In this document: positions 20,341 through 29,912 of the stretch, in pieces
Layout: each line of letters starts with the position of its first letter
How positions within the stretch are numbered: position 1 is the stretch's first letter
NCBI RefSeq assembly: GCF_018402035.1
Contig: NZ_JAGYJN010000001.1
Span: forward strand, 496,001-560,000
Direction: 5' to 3'
Source: Roseicyclus sp.
GTDB lineage: Bacteria; Pseudomonadota; Alphaproteobacteria; Rhodobacterales; Rhodobacteraceae
Length of the DNA: 64,000 nt
The notes under the pieces: generated by a model
Told to the model about the DNA's origin: nothing
Database searches by the model: none
Seen by the model: only the letters and a program-made list of their open reading frames with translations
Program-made: the position numbers and the translations under genes

Positions 20341-21684
20341 GTGATAGGACCGATGATCAATCGCCTCTCGGCGGCGCTGGAACGACGCCTGCCTGAGCAG
20401 CGTTTGTTCCTCAAATCCGATGATGGCACGCGCTTTATTCGGCTGCGCCCCATCACCCAAGGCACGATCCTACTCGGCCTAGCCGCGCTGTTGGGTTGGA
20501 CGGTGATCATCACATCCGTCGTGTTGATCGACACCATCTCAGCGGGCAGTGCGCGCGAACAGTCTGAACGCGAAAGCATCGACTATCAAAACCGTCTCAA
20601 CGCGCTGTCGCAGGAGGTGGAGTTGCGCACCGCCGAGGCATTGCAGGCCCAAGAGCGATTTTCCACGGCGATGGACCAAGTCGCGGTGATGCAGGTGCGC
20701 CTCCTCGATGCTGAAGAGCGCCGCCGCGAGCTGGAAACAGCGGTTGACGTCATCCAAGCCACGCTGCGTCGGACCATGGAAGACCGCGATACGGCGCGCG
20801 CGGCACTTACCGATTTGCGCGATGCGATGCAGGCCGAGACAGGCACAACCGAAACCGCGGCTGCGCGCGACGCCGATCTGCGCCGGGCCATCGCCGTACT
20901 GGCAGGCGCGCTTGATGCCACCGCGGGCCAGCGCGATGATGCAGCGGGCCTTGCAGGACAAGCCGCGCAAGAGATTGCACAGATGGAACACGCGCTTGCC
21001 TTGGCCCAAGAGCGGCAAGAACGTGTTTTCCGCCAGATCGAAGAGGCCGTGGCCATCTCGATGGAGCCGCTGGATCGTTTGCTCAGCTCCTCGGGCATCC
21101 CCCCTGATCGGCTGATCGGACAGATGCGCGCCACCTATTCCGGCCAAGGTGGCCCGCTCATGCCCATCGCGGTCTCGACCATGGGCGATGGTGAACCCGA
21201 CCCCATCTCGCTGCGCGCCAATGAATTGCTCGAACAGCTTGACGCGTTGAACCTGCGCCGGATGGCGGCCGAACAGCTCCCGTTTTCTTTACCTGTCCAA
21301 GGCGCCTTTCGCCAAACATCGGGATTTGGCTATCGCCGTGATCCCTTCAACGGTGGTCGGCGGCTTCACGCCGGTGTCGATTTCGCCGGCGCGCGCGGCA
21401 CCGATATCGTGGCAGGCGGTGATGGCACCGTCGTATTTGCTGGCCGCCACAGCGGTTATGGCCTGATGGTTGAGATCGACCACGGCTTTGGCATTGTCAC
21501 GCGCTATGCCCATATGACACGTTTGACCGTGCGCGAGGGCGAAAGGGTCTCGCGCGGGGAACATATCGGTGATATGGGCTGCACTGGACGTTGCACCGGG
21601 ACCCATCTCCATTACGAGGTGCGGCGCAATGGCGATCCGGTGAACCCTATGACCTTCATCACGGCAGGACGCGATGTTTTCTAA
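20341..21684 (+). CDS. M23 family murein endopeptidase with DUF5930-type N-terminal region
   Basis: The 447-residue protein has a cytosolic N-terminus (R-R-L-P-E-Q-R-L-F-L-K-S), one transmembrane helix at about residues 41-66, a long periplasmic coiled coil (about 70-235) and a C-terminal LytM domain. The zinc ligands of LytM are present: H-A-G-V-D for the first His/Asp and H-L-H-Y-E-V for the last pair. It should cut peptide cross-links in peptidoglycan from the inner membrane side, or, like EnvC, act as an activator. The start is GTG at 20341 or ATG at 20353. The end overlaps the bactofilin gene by 11 bases, so the two products are probably made together. Confidence 0.9.
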   Translation: MIGPMINRLSAALERRLPEQRLFLKSDDGTRFIRLRPITQGTILLGLAALLGWTVIITSVVLIDTISAGSAREQSERESIDYQNRLNALSQEVELRTAEALQAQERFSTAMDQVAVMQVRLLDAEERRRELETAVDVIQATLRRTMEDRDTARAALTDLRDAMQAETGTTETAAARDADLRRAIAVLAGALDATAGQRDDAAGLAGQAAQEIAQMEHALALAQERQERVFRQIEEAVAISMEPLDRLLSSSGIPPDRLIGQMRATYSGQGGPLMPIAVSTMGDGEPDPISLRANELLEQLDALNLRRMAAEQLPFSLPVQGAFRQTSGFGYRRDPFNGGRRLHAGVDFAGARGTDIVAGGDGTVVFAGRHSGYGLMVEIDHGFGIVTRYAHMTRLTVREGERVSRGEHIGDMGCTGRCTGTHLHYEVRRNGDPVNPMTFITAGRDVF

Positions 21685-22243
21685 ATCCAAGATCAACGAA
21701 CCCGGAGCCAAACCCTCTGCCGCTGATAGTGGCGCTGAGGGTGGTGCTTCTGCCTCAACTTCCAGCCCCAAATCGGGAGCAGACATGTCTTCGACGCCCT
21801 CTTCTTCGCCGAAATCAAAACCCACCCCCTCGCTGCTCAGCTCTGACCTGACGGTTGTGGGCAATCTGCGCACCACGGGTGACATTCAGGTCGAGGGCAC
21901 CGTGCAAGGTGACATCCGCGCCCATCTTCTGACCGTCGGCGAGACGGCCAATATCGAAGGCGAGATCGTGGCCGATGATATCGTCGTCACGGGCCGCGTT
22001 GTGGGTAAGGTGCGCGGCCTCAAGGTGCGCCTGACCTCGACCGCGCGTGTTGAGGGTGACATCATCCACAAGACCATCGCCATCGAAAGCGGCGCTCATT
22101 TCGAAGGCTCGGTGCAGCGCGCCGAAGATCCGCTGGCCCTAGGTGCAACACCGGCAGCGCCGCGCGCGGCTGCAACACCTGCCCCTGCCGTCCCGCGCCC
22201 TGCGGCGGCTGGCCCTGCCCCCACGCTCGGCGAAAATTCCTAA
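21674..22243 (+). CDS. Bactofilin (polymer-forming cytoskeletal protein)
   Basis: The 189-residue protein has a disordered Ser/Pro-rich N-terminus (about 55 residues), a central bactofilin beta-helix (S-D-L-T-V-V-G-N-L-R-T-T-G-D-I-Q-V-E-G followed by G-D-I-R-A, G-E-I-V-A-D-D-I, G-R-V-V-G-K-V repeats) and an Ala/Pro-rich C-terminus. Bactofilins self-assemble without nucleotides into membrane-associated filaments that position cell-wall enzymes. The 11-base overlap with the M23 peptidase gene upstream mirrors the bactofilin/LytM pairing seen in other bacteria. A terminator follows 30 bases after the stop. Confidence 0.93.
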   Translation: MFSKSKINEPGAKPSAADSGAEGGASASTSSPKSGADMSSTPSSSPKSKPTPSLLSSDLTVVGNLRTTGDIQVEGTVQGDIRAHLLTVGETANIEGEIVADDIVVTGRVVGKVRGLKVRLTSTARVEGDIIHKTIAIESGAHFEGSVQRAEDPLALGATPAAPRAAATPAPAVPRPAAAGPAPTLGENS

Positions 22244-22273
22244 GACCACGCCCAATCCGCGTGCCAAATGATC

Positions 22274-22300
22274 AAAGCCGGGCCAATGCCCGGCTTTTTT
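22274..22300 (+). terminator. Rho-independent terminator after the bactofilin gene
   Basis: AAAGCCGGG (22274-22282) pairs with CCCGGCTTT (22289-22297) around a 6-nt loop and is followed by more T residues. It separates the M23/bactofilin operon from the convergent DUF2189 gene and can work in both directions. Confidence 0.9.
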
Positions 22301-22310
22301 CTTGCCCTCT

Positions 22311-23114
22311 TCAATCCAGCGGTGTCAGCGCCCGGCGATACATATGCCATGTGGCATGGCCCAAGACCGGCAAGACCACGAACAACCCCAACAGCCCCGG
22401 CAACATCGCCAAAAACACCATCCCCGCAATGGTTGCCGCCCATGCCAGCATCACCCAAGGGTTGCGCCGCACCACCGCGACCGAGGTCAGCATGGCGGTG
22501 ACGAAATCCAATTCCTTATCCAATAGCAAAGGCAAAGAAACGGCTGTGAGGCAAAACAAGACATAGGCAAACACCGCCCCAAAGCCCGCGCCCACCGCCA
22601 GCATCAACAGCCCCTCAGGCTGCAACAGATAGGCATAAGAACTGGTCACATTCATCAAGGCCGATGGCCCCAGAAACAGCGCAAACAGCATATGGGCGAA
22701 GAATGACCAAAACAGGAAATAGACGATGATCACCCATGCCATGGAGGGCAATTGCCGCAAACGCTGACGCCAGATCACGCCGAAGATGTCGTTGCGCCGC
22801 CATTGGCTTTGGCCCGCCTCCAAGCGGCGCGATACCTCGTAGAGCCCAACCGCCAAAAACGGGCCCAAGAGCGGAAAACCAAGCGTGATGGGGATTGCCC
22901 ACCAAATCTGATCAGTGACGAATAAAAACAGGTAAAGCAGCCAGCCGCCCGCCACATATATATGTGAGAAAAACAGCCCCATCATGGGCTTGCGGCGAAA
23001 ATCATCCAGACCGGCGCGCAGCGCATAAGCGATATCGCCATAGCCCATATCGCGCAAAGCGGGCACCTTTGAGGGTGCAATAGGGGTCATCGCTGGATCA
23101 CTTAGCTCGCTCAT
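22311..23114 (-). CDS. DUF2189 domain-containing integral membrane protein
   Basis: The 267-residue protein has a polar N-terminus (about 40 residues) followed by six or so hydrophobic helices. Family features visible are the A-L-R-A-G-L-D-D-F-R-R-K-P segment, G-L-Y-E-V-S-R-R-L-E-A-G, and the W-H-M-Y-R-R-A-L end. It is an inner-membrane protein of unknown function. It is convergent with the bactofilin gene. No catalytic motif can be seen. Confidence 0.85.
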   Translation of the reverse strand: MSELSDPAMTPIAPSKVPALRDMGYGDIAYALRAGLDDFRRKPMMGLFFSHIYVAGGWLLYLFLFVTDQIWWAIPITLGFPLLGPFLAVGLYEVSRRLEAGQSQWRRNDIFGVIWRQRLRQLPSMAWVIIVYFLFWSFFAHMLFALFLGPSALMNVTSSYAYLLQPEGLLMLAVGAGFGAVFAYVLFCLTAVSLPLLLDKELDFVTAMLTSVAVVRRNPWVMLAWAATIAGMVFLAMLPGLLGLFVVLPVLGHATWHMYRRALTPLD

Positions 23115-23193
23115 CGCCCCTCACCTTCCCGGAACGCGGATGCTTGCCGTTCCAAGTCTAGACTGCGCAAGCGCCCCGCGCCAAGCGAAACGC

Positions 23194-24573
23194 TTACAGC
23201 ATGGGCGGGTTTTTGCCCGGCCAATCGGTCGCGTCGTGATAGGCGCGCCCCAGTGCCATCAGCATGGCATCAGCACCCGGCGCGCCGATCATCTGCACAC
23301 CGGCGGGCAGACCGCCCGCACCGAACCCCGCAGGCAGCGCCAGCGCAGGCAGGCCAGCAAGGCTGGCGGGCACCACAACCTCCATCCAGCGGTGATAGCT
23401 ATCCATCACCCGGTCGCCAATTGCCTCGGGCCAGCGCGTGTCGACCGCAAAGGGCCAAACTTGGGTCGATGGCAAGATCACCGCATCATATTGCGTAAAC
23501 ATCTCGCGCGCGGCCGCAAGCCATGCGGCACGGGTCTCGGCGGCCCATTCGACCTCGGCGACCTTGCGCGCAAATCCATGGGTAATTTCCCATTTCGCCT
23601 GCGCGGGCAAAAGCGCCTGATGTACCTCCTCGCGCCAATAGGGGCCAAGGTTCATGGCCACCGCGAATTGGCGCAAGATGCACCATGCCTCCCACAGCGC
23701 CTCGGGGGCAAAGGGCGGCGCGATGGGCGCGACATCCCAGCCCAAGCTTTCCATCACACCCAAGGCTGTCTCTGCCTGTGCCAAGATGCCGGGTTCCATG
23801 GCATAGGCCCCGCCCCAGTCGCCCAGCCAGCCGATGCGCGGGCGCGCAGGCATACGCCCCTCTCCCGCGCGGTGGGCACCATCCGACAAGATGGCAAGCA
23901 TCCGCTCCAGATCGCCGATCTCGCGCGCCATCGGCCCATCGGTGGACAGGCGATGCTGAAACACGCTATCGCGCGGCTCGCCCGGGACCAGACCGGCGGT
24001 GGGACGGAAACCATAGACATTATTCCACGCCGCCGGATTGCGCAGACTGCCCATCATGTCCGATCCATCGGCCACGCACAGCATGCGCGCGGCCAGCGCC
24101 ACCGCCGCCCCACCCGATGAGCCGCCCGCGGTCTTGCTTGGGTCATAAGGGTTGCGCGTCGCGCCATAGACTGGGTTCACGGTATGCGAGCCCAGCCCAA
24201 AAGCCGGCACATTGGTCTTGCCGATGATGATCGCGCCCGCCGCGCGCAGCCGCCGCGCCAAGCCGTCATCAACGCTTGGCACATGATCCTTCAAGATTGG
24301 CGAGCCCCAGGTCGAACGTATCCCCCGCACCCCCACCAGATCCTTCACCGCAACTGGAATACCATGCAGCCACCCCTCAGGCGGCATCGCCTCGGCCAGC
24401 CGCGCCTCGCCCATGAGCGTTTCGCGGTCGCGCAAGGCGACGATGGCATTCAATCCACCATTGACCGCATCGATCCGACCCAGCGTCTCGCGCATCAGAT
24501 CAACAGGCGAGATTTCGCGCCGCGCGATCATCGCTTGCAATGCGCCCGCCCCCAAAGCCAACAGCTCAGCCAT
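23194..24573 (-). CDS. Amidase (amidase-signature family)
   Basis: The 459-residue enzyme carries the amidase signature with its Ser-cisSer-Lys triad: the lysine in P-V-A-V-K-D-L-V-G-V, the Gly/Ser-rich core K-T-A-G-G-S-S-G-G-A-A-V-A, and the nucleophile segment D-G-S-D-M-M-G-S-L-R-N-P-A. The more common form of the last motif is D-G-S-D-T-G-G-S; the M-M variant marks a subfamily. Length is normal for stand-alone amidases that hydrolyse small amides. It is not GatA by context, because gatB/gatC are absent. The substrate is unknown. It is a single gene with 162 bases between it and prfB. Confidence 0.9.
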   Translation of the reverse strand: MAELLALGAGALQAMIARREISPVDLMRETLGRIDAVNGGLNAIVALRDRETLMGEARLAEAMPPEGWLHGIPVAVKDLVGVRGIRSTWGSPILKDHVPSVDDGLARRLRAAGAIIIGKTNVPAFGLGSHTVNPVYGATRNPYDPSKTAGGSSGGAAVALAARMLCVADGSDMMGSLRNPAAWNNVYGFRPTAGLVPGEPRDSVFQHRLSTDGPMAREIGDLERMLAILSDGAHRAGEGRMPARPRIGWLGDWGGAYAMEPGILAQAETALGVMESLGWDVAPIAPPFAPEALWEAWCILRQFAVAMNLGPYWREEVHQALLPAQAKWEITHGFARKVAEVEWAAETRAAWLAAAREMFTQYDAVILPSTQVWPFAVDTRWPEAIGDRVMDSYHRWMEVVVPASLAGLPALALPAGFGAGGLPAGVQMIGAPGADAMLMALGRAYHDATDWPGKNPPML

Positions 24574-24735
24574 GACGCGCCACCCTTTCGCTTCTTCGTT
24601 TCATAAATATCCCCGCCGGAGGCATCTTACCCGCGCCACGGCCCGGATATTGGTCAACCAGACACAGCCATCGCCACCAAGCCCCATCGCCCGACCGCGT
24701 GGCCCCAACGGGGCCCGAGGGCGGGCGACGCCCCC

Positions 24736-25860
24736 TTACCCTTCGGCGCGCGCCTCGGCGCGGGATTTGCCCGAGACATCCATCGCCAGAACGCTGGCCA
24801 TCAACCCGTCCAGCTTGCCATCCAAGACCCCGCCCGTGTCGCTGGTCTCGAACCCTGTGCGCAGGTCTTTCACCATCTGGTAGGGCTGCAACACATAAGA
24901 GCGGATCTGGTTGCCCCAGCCCGCTTCGCCCTTGGCCTCATGGGCGGCGTTAATCGCCGCATTACGGCGATCAAGCTCCATCTGGTAGAGCCGCGATTTC
25001 AGCGCCTTCATGGCGATATCGCGGTTTTGATGCTGCGACTTTTCGGAGCTCGTGGTCACGATCCCCGTGGGAAGGTGGGTGATGCGCACGGCCGAGTCGG
25101 TCGTATTCACATGCTGGCCGCCCGCGCCCGAAGAGCGATAGGTGTCGATGCGAATGTCGTTGGGGTTAATCTCGATCTCGATATTATCGTCGATCACGGG
25201 ATAGACCCAAACGCTGGCGAAACTTGTCTCGCGCGTGCCCTTGCCAAAGGGCGAGATGCGCACAAGCCGATGCACGCCGCTTTCCGATTTCAGCCAACCA
25301 TAGGCGTTTGGCCCCTTGATCTGAAAGACAACGGATTTGATCCCGGCCTCGGTGCCGGGGCTCATGTCTTGCTGATCGACCTCATAGCCACGGCTTTCGG
25401 CCCAGCGCACATACATCCGCGAGAGCATTTGCGCCCAATCGCAGGCCTCGGTGCCGCCGGCACCTGCATTGATCTCGAGGAAGGCATCATTGCCATCAGC
25501 CTCACCATCAAGCAGCGCTTCCAATTCCTTGGTCGCGGCCATTTCGACAAGTGCGCCCAGCGCCGCCTCGGCCTCGGTGACGATGTCTTGATCGCCCTCC
25601 GCCTCGCCCATTTCGATCAGTTCCAGATTGTCATTCAGGCCCCGCCGGATGCTGTCATGGGTGCCCATCCGGTCGACCAACATCTGGCGGTCGCGCATCA
25701 GCTTTTGCGCCTTGGCCGCATCATTCCACAAATTCGGGTCTTCGACGCGGGCGTTGAATTCCTCCAGCCGGTGCTGGGCGGTCTCGATCCCCAAGCGCTG
25801 ACCAAGAAGGGTCAGGGATCTGCGGATCTTTTCGATATTCGCTTGCGTCTCAGCGCGCAT
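24736..25860 (-). CDS. prfB: Peptide chain release factor 2
   Basis: The 374-residue protein recognises UGA and UAA stop codons and hydrolyses peptidyl-tRNA. The catalytic G-G-Q motif is in S-G-A-G-G-Q-H-V-N, and the stop-codon-reading tripeptide S-P-F, specific to RF2, is in V-R-I-S-P-F-G-K-G. The reading frame is continuous from the first ATG. There is no in-frame UGA with the Shine-Dalgarno-like slip site used for autoregulatory frameshifting in E. coli prfB. It lies 78 bases downstream of the PBP1A gene on the same strand. Confidence 0.97.
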   Translation of the reverse strand: MRAETQANIEKIRRSLTLLGQRLGIETAQHRLEEFNARVEDPNLWNDAAKAQKLMRDRQMLVDRMGTHDSIRRGLNDNLELIEMGEAEGDQDIVTEAEAALGALVEMAATKELEALLDGEADGNDAFLEINAGAGGTEACDWAQMLSRMYVRWAESRGYEVDQQDMSPGTEAGIKSVVFQIKGPNAYGWLKSESGVHRLVRISPFGKGTRETSFASVWVYPVIDDNIEIEINPNDIRIDTYRSSGAGGQHVNTTDSAVRITHLPTGIVTTSSEKSQHQNRDIAMKALKSRLYQMELDRRNAAINAAHEAKGEAGWGNQIRSYVLQPYQMVKDLRTGFETSDTGGVLDGKLDGLMASVLAMDVSGKSRAEARAEG

Positions 25861-25938
25861 CTGCTCGGCCTTTATGTCAATCGAAGCGCTGATATACCAC
25901 CGGGCGGGTCCGCGACAAGGCCGTGGCCCCGCCCAATC

Positions 25939-28512
25939 TCAGTACAAGCCCCCGGAACTCAAGGTGCCAAAGCCCGATTGGGTCGGCACCCTTGCCGCAT
26001 CGCCCGTGGATGTGGTGACGGTTTGCCCCTGATCGGCGGCATTATCGCCTGCTTCGCCCTCACCATAGCCATAAAGCGGCAGGTCCGAGCCCATCGCCCA
26101 GCCGCCATCGATAATCGCCTGCGCCCCAAAGAAGGGTTCTTCACCGGCGCGGAACAATTCATAGACAACATTGTCACCGGTGGCGCCCTCTGCCAAGCGC
26201 TGTCCCGTGAAGCGGTCGATGGGGAAAAATGCCCCGCCTTCGGGAACATCGAAGGGACCGCCGCCATATTCGGCGATGGCCTCAAGCATGAATTCGTTGA
26301 ACACAGGGCCACACAGCCCCCCGCCCGAGGCACCCCGCCCCAAGGCGCTGGGTTGGTCAAAGCCGATATAGCACCCCGCCGCGATGGAAGAGGTGAAGCC
26401 CACGAACCAGACATCGCGCGCATCATTGGTGGTGCCAGTCTTGCCCGCCGCAGGCACGGGAAGATTGACGGTCGAGGCAGCCGTACCGCGATCCACCACC
26501 CCTTGCATCATCGAGGTCAGCTGATAGGCCGTGACCGGGTCGATCACGCGCTGACGGTTCGACATGATCGCGGGCGCAAGCCCCGCATCCAGTGCTGCGA
26601 ATTGGCAATCAGGGCAAAGCCGCTGATCATGGCGATAGACCGTGTTGCCCCAGCGATCTTGGATACGGTCCACAAGCGTGGGCTCCACCCGTTCGCCGCC
26701 ATTGGCAAACATGGCATAAGAGGCAACCATGCGCAGCAATGTCGTCTCTTGGCTGCCCAGCGCATTGGCCAAGAATGGCTGCATATCGTCATAGACGCCA
26801 AAGCGTTCGGCGTAGCGGGCGATGGTTTCCATGCCGACATCTTGGGCCAAGCGCACGGTCATCAAGTTGCGGCTCATCTCGATCCCGGTCCTGAGCGGCG
26901 ATGGGCCGTAAAAGCGCTCCGAGGCGTTTTGCGGCCGCCAAATCCCCTCGGGGGTTTCCAACTCAATCGGGGCGTCGATGACGATGGTATTGGGGCTATA
27001 GCCGGAATCAAGTGCAGCCGCATAAACCAGCGTCTTGAAGGCCGATCCCGGCTGGCGGGTGGCCTGTGTCGCGCGGTTGAAGCTGGAATGTTGATAGGAA
27101 AAGCCGCCCTGCATCGCCAGAACACGGCCAGAATTCACATCCATCGCCATGAAACCGCCCTGCACCTCGGGCACTTGGCGCAGCGACCAGCGCGCGGCGC
27201 TGCTATCGCCCCCGCGCGGTGTGGCGCGCACATGGACCACATCACCCACTGCCAAAAGATCGTCAGGCCCGCGCGCTTGGCGCCCGCGATTACCCTCGGC
27301 ATCGACGGGGCGCGCCCATGTGACATCCTCGGCGGGGATCAGATGGGTTTCGGGGTCATGATCCAGCCCTTCGATCCCGATACGCGCGTTTTGCCCATCA
27401 ACCGCAAGCACCACCGCGACCAGCCAGCCCTCGATATCGCGCGCAACGGATGTTTCGGCCAAGGCTTGCCGCCACAAACCCTCATCGGCCAAAAGCGCGG
27501 GATCGATGCGCGCAGGCGCACCGCGCCACAAGCCAGTGCCACGGTCATAGCTTTCCAAGGCGCGGCGCAGGGCCGCCTCGGCTACGCGCTGTAGACTTTC
27601 ATCCATCGTCGCGCGCACCGCATAGCCGCCCGACAAGAACTCGCTCTCGCCATATTGCGCCGAAAGCTGGCGACGGATCTCATCGGTGAAATAATTGCGC
27701 GGCGGCATCGCGGTGCGGAAGGGCGCGATATGGCCGCTCTGCACGGTTTCCAGCGGCGTGGCCTGCGCGCGCTCCATCTCGGCGCGGGTGATGTAGCCGT
27801 TCTCATTCATCTCGCGCAGCACATAGTTGCGCCGGCTGATCGCGCGGTCGTAATCGCGCACCGGGTGGAAATTCGACGGTGCCTGCGGCAACGCGGCCAG
27901 ATAGGCGGCCTGTTCCAGTGTCAAAGCTTCGAGATTGGTGTTGAAATAGGTCTGGGCGGCTGCGGCCACGCCATAGGAATTCTGCCCGAGAAAAATCTCG
28001 TTGAGGTACAGCTCAAGGATGCGCTCCTTGCTGAGTGCTGTTTCGATCCGCGCGGCCAAGATGATCTCACGCACCTTACGCTCGATGGTGCGCGACCCGT
28101 CGAGAAGGAAGTTCTTCATCACCTGCTGGGTGATGGTCGAGGCCCCGCGCACATCGCGCCCGCGCGAACGGACAGCCTCGACAAAGGCGGCTGCAATGGC
28201 GCGCGGGTCATAGCCACCGTGCTGGTAGAAATTGCGATCTTCGGCAGAAACAAAGGCATAGGCGATCAGATCGGGAATTTCCTCGGCCGGGACAAACAAG
28301 CGCCGCTCGGCGGCGAATTCATCGACGATCATCCCCTCGCGCGAATAGATCCGGCTGATCGTGGGCGGCGCGTAATTGGCCAAGGCGTCATGGCCGGGCA
28401 GATCATGGGAATAGATGAACAGCACGCCGCCCACCGCCATGGCGATTGCGATCGCGCCAAGGGTCACGGCGCTGAAGATCGCGCCGAAAAAGCCAAAGAT
28501 GAATCGGATCAT
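25939..28512 (-). CDS. mrcA: Penicillin-binding protein 1A (bifunctional transglycosylase/transpeptidase)
   Basis: The 857-residue class A PBP has an N-terminal membrane anchor (residues 1-33) and a GT51 glycosyltransferase domain with its catalytic glutamate in S-A-E-D-R-N-F-Y and the G-A-S-T-I-T-Q-Q and R-K-V-R-E motifs. An OB-like insert follows, then a transpeptidase domain with S490-A-F-K493, the S-R-N triad and K-T-G-T-T. It polymerises and cross-links peptidoglycan. It lies 91 bases after amiC on the same strand, so synthesis and hydrolysis genes for the wall are adjacent. The C-terminal tail is Gly/Ser/Thr-rich and probably disordered. Confidence 0.96.
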   Translation of the reverse strand: MIRFIFGFFGAIFSAVTLGAIAIAMAVGGVLFIYSHDLPGHDALANYAPPTISRIYSREGMIVDEFAAERRLFVPAEEIPDLIAYAFVSAEDRNFYQHGGYDPRAIAAAFVEAVRSRGRDVRGASTITQQVMKNFLLDGSRTIERKVREIILAARIETALSKERILELYLNEIFLGQNSYGVAAAAQTYFNTNLEALTLEQAAYLAALPQAPSNFHPVRDYDRAISRRNYVLREMNENGYITRAEMERAQATPLETVQSGHIAPFRTAMPPRNYFTDEIRRQLSAQYGESEFLSGGYAVRATMDESLQRVAEAALRRALESYDRGTGLWRGAPARIDPALLADEGLWRQALAETSVARDIEGWLVAVVLAVDGQNARIGIEGLDHDPETHLIPAEDVTWARPVDAEGNRGRQARGPDDLLAVGDVVHVRATPRGGDSSAARWSLRQVPEVQGGFMAMDVNSGRVLAMQGGFSYQHSSFNRATQATRQPGSAFKTLVYAAALDSGYSPNTIVIDAPIELETPEGIWRPQNASERFYGPSPLRTGIEMSRNLMTVRLAQDVGMETIARYAERFGVYDDMQPFLANALGSQETTLLRMVASYAMFANGGERVEPTLVDRIQDRWGNTVYRHDQRLCPDCQFAALDAGLAPAIMSNRQRVIDPVTAYQLTSMMQGVVDRGTAASTVNLPVPAAGKTGTTNDARDVWFVGFTSSIAAGCYIGFDQPSALGRGASGGGLCGPVFNEFMLEAIAEYGGGPFDVPEGGAFFPIDRFTGQRLAEGATGDNVVYELFRAGEEPFFGAQAIIDGGWAMGSDLPLYGYGEGEAGDNAADQGQTVTTSTGDAARVPTQSGFGTLSSGGLY

Positions 28513-28603
28513 GCGATCAGCCTGCCTGTCATCGCCACCATATAATCGGTGCGGGGGGTCAGGTCAAAACACATGGGTGCGAGAACGATATCTTGCGACC
28601 GGC

Positions 28604-29833
28604 TCATTGCCGCACCAAGGCCATGCGCGCGGCATCGGCCTCGGCCCAATCCGTGATCGCCGCGATGATCGCGCCTTGCATCACGGCGCGCCAATCGGGG
28701 TCGAGGATATTGCGCAGATCCGCCGCATCCGAGATGAAGCCGATCTCGAGAAGGACCGAAGGGATATCGGCCGCGCGCAGCACGGTAAAGCCTGCCTCGC
28801 CCATTGGGCGGGCATGCAGCCGCAGATCGGCCGCGCCGATTTGGCCTACAAGGGCCGCAGCAAGGGCCGTGCTGCGCGGCGCGGTGTCGATGCGCGCCAA
28901 ATCCATCAGCACGCCTGCCACCACATCATCGGCCCCGTGAAGATCGATCCCGGCCAACAAATCGGCCCGGTCATGCTGTTCGGCCAAGGCCGCCGCCGCC
29001 GCATCCGAGGCGGTATCAGACAAGGTATAGACCGTGGCACCGCGCGCGCGCCCCTCGGCCAAGGCATCGGCATGGATCGAGATGAACAGATCCGCCCCCG
29101 CCGCGCGCGCCGTTGTCACCCGCGCGGGCAGCGGCACAAAGATATCGGCCTCGCGCGTCAGCACCACATCGACAAGGCCCGTCCGGCGCAGCGCATCACG
29201 CAATTCGCGCGAAAAGGTCAAAACCAGATCCGCCTCGGTATGCGCGCCGCGCACCGCACCGGGATCGACACCGCCATGTCCGGGATCAATCACCACCGTC
29301 ACCCGCCCATCATCGGGCAAGCGTGCCGCTTGCTGCACGCCACCTCGCGTCTGCGCCTCGGGCGGGGCGGCGACAGCGGCTTGAAAGTTAGCAACCGAGA
29401 CAGCGGCAAGGTCGAGTGTCACCTGCGCCTGACCCGTCAAGGGATCTGTTACCATTTCCACGCGTTGCGCCAGCATGGGGCGCGCCAGATCCAGCACCAG
29501 CCGCGACCAGCCCGCCATGCGCGCAGGCCCCGCATTTGCCCCGGCGATGGCATTGGGCCACGCAACCCCATGGGGCCAATCATCAAAGGCCACTTCGCGA
29601 AAATCGATCACGATCCGATCAGGCTCAGCGAGGTGAAAGACGCGATATGGGACAGGCTGGCTTAACCCGATGGATAGGCGCACGGCGTCGCTATTACCGC
29701 TGACCCGGCTTGCCTCGGGCAAAAGCCGGGCCAAGGCGGCCAAATCCGTCGCGCCGGTCTGCGCGCTTGCCGCCAGACCGGACAGAATAACCAGACATGC
29801 CGCGAAAAACGACCTCAAGACTGCTCGCATCAC
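28604..29833 (-). CDS. amiC: N-acetylmuramoyl-L-alanine amidase (AmiC type)
   Basis: The 409-residue protein has a Sec signal peptide (cleavage near A-S-A-Q, about residue 24), an AMIN domain (about 28-150) that targets the septum, and an Amidase_3 catalytic domain. The zinc-ligand motifs are V-V-I-D-P-G-H-G-G-V-D, a following glutamate, I-S-I-H-A-D-A, and the catalytic E in V-L-L-E-I-G-F. It removes stem peptides from peptidoglycan during daughter-cell separation and normally needs activation by a LytM factor; the M23 protein at 20341 is a possible partner. It sits upstream of mrcA, and rne is about 2.2 kb further upstream. Confidence 0.95.
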   Translation of the reverse strand: MMRAVLRSFFAACLVILSGLAASAQTGATDLAALARLLPEASRVSGNSDAVRLSIGLSQPVPYRVFHLAEPDRIVIDFREVAFDDWPHGVAWPNAIAGANAGPARMAGWSRLVLDLARPMLAQRVEMVTDPLTGQAQVTLDLAAVSVANFQAAVAAPPEAQTRGGVQQAARLPDDGRVTVVIDPGHGGVDPGAVRGAHTEADLVLTFSRELRDALRRTGLVDVVLTREADIFVPLPARVTTARAAGADLFISIHADALAEGRARGATVYTLSDTASDAAAAALAEQHDRADLLAGIDLHGADDVVAGVLMDLARIDTAPRSTALAAALVGQIGAADLRLHARPMGEAGFTVLRAADIPSVLLEIGFISDAADLRNILDPDWRAVMQGAIIAAITDWAEADAARMALVRQ

Positions 29834-29912
29834 AGGGTTTCATCCCAGAATTTGTCAATTATCGAAAGTTTAGCAGACGGGCGCGCAACACCCAAGGCCG
29901 GATCGCACTGCC

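Noticed and set aside
24940-27594. An 884-codon open frame on the plus strand opposite prfB and mrcA
   Set aside because: It is antisense to two clear genes, is His/Arg/Gly-rich with no domain, and long antisense frames are normal in this codon usage.
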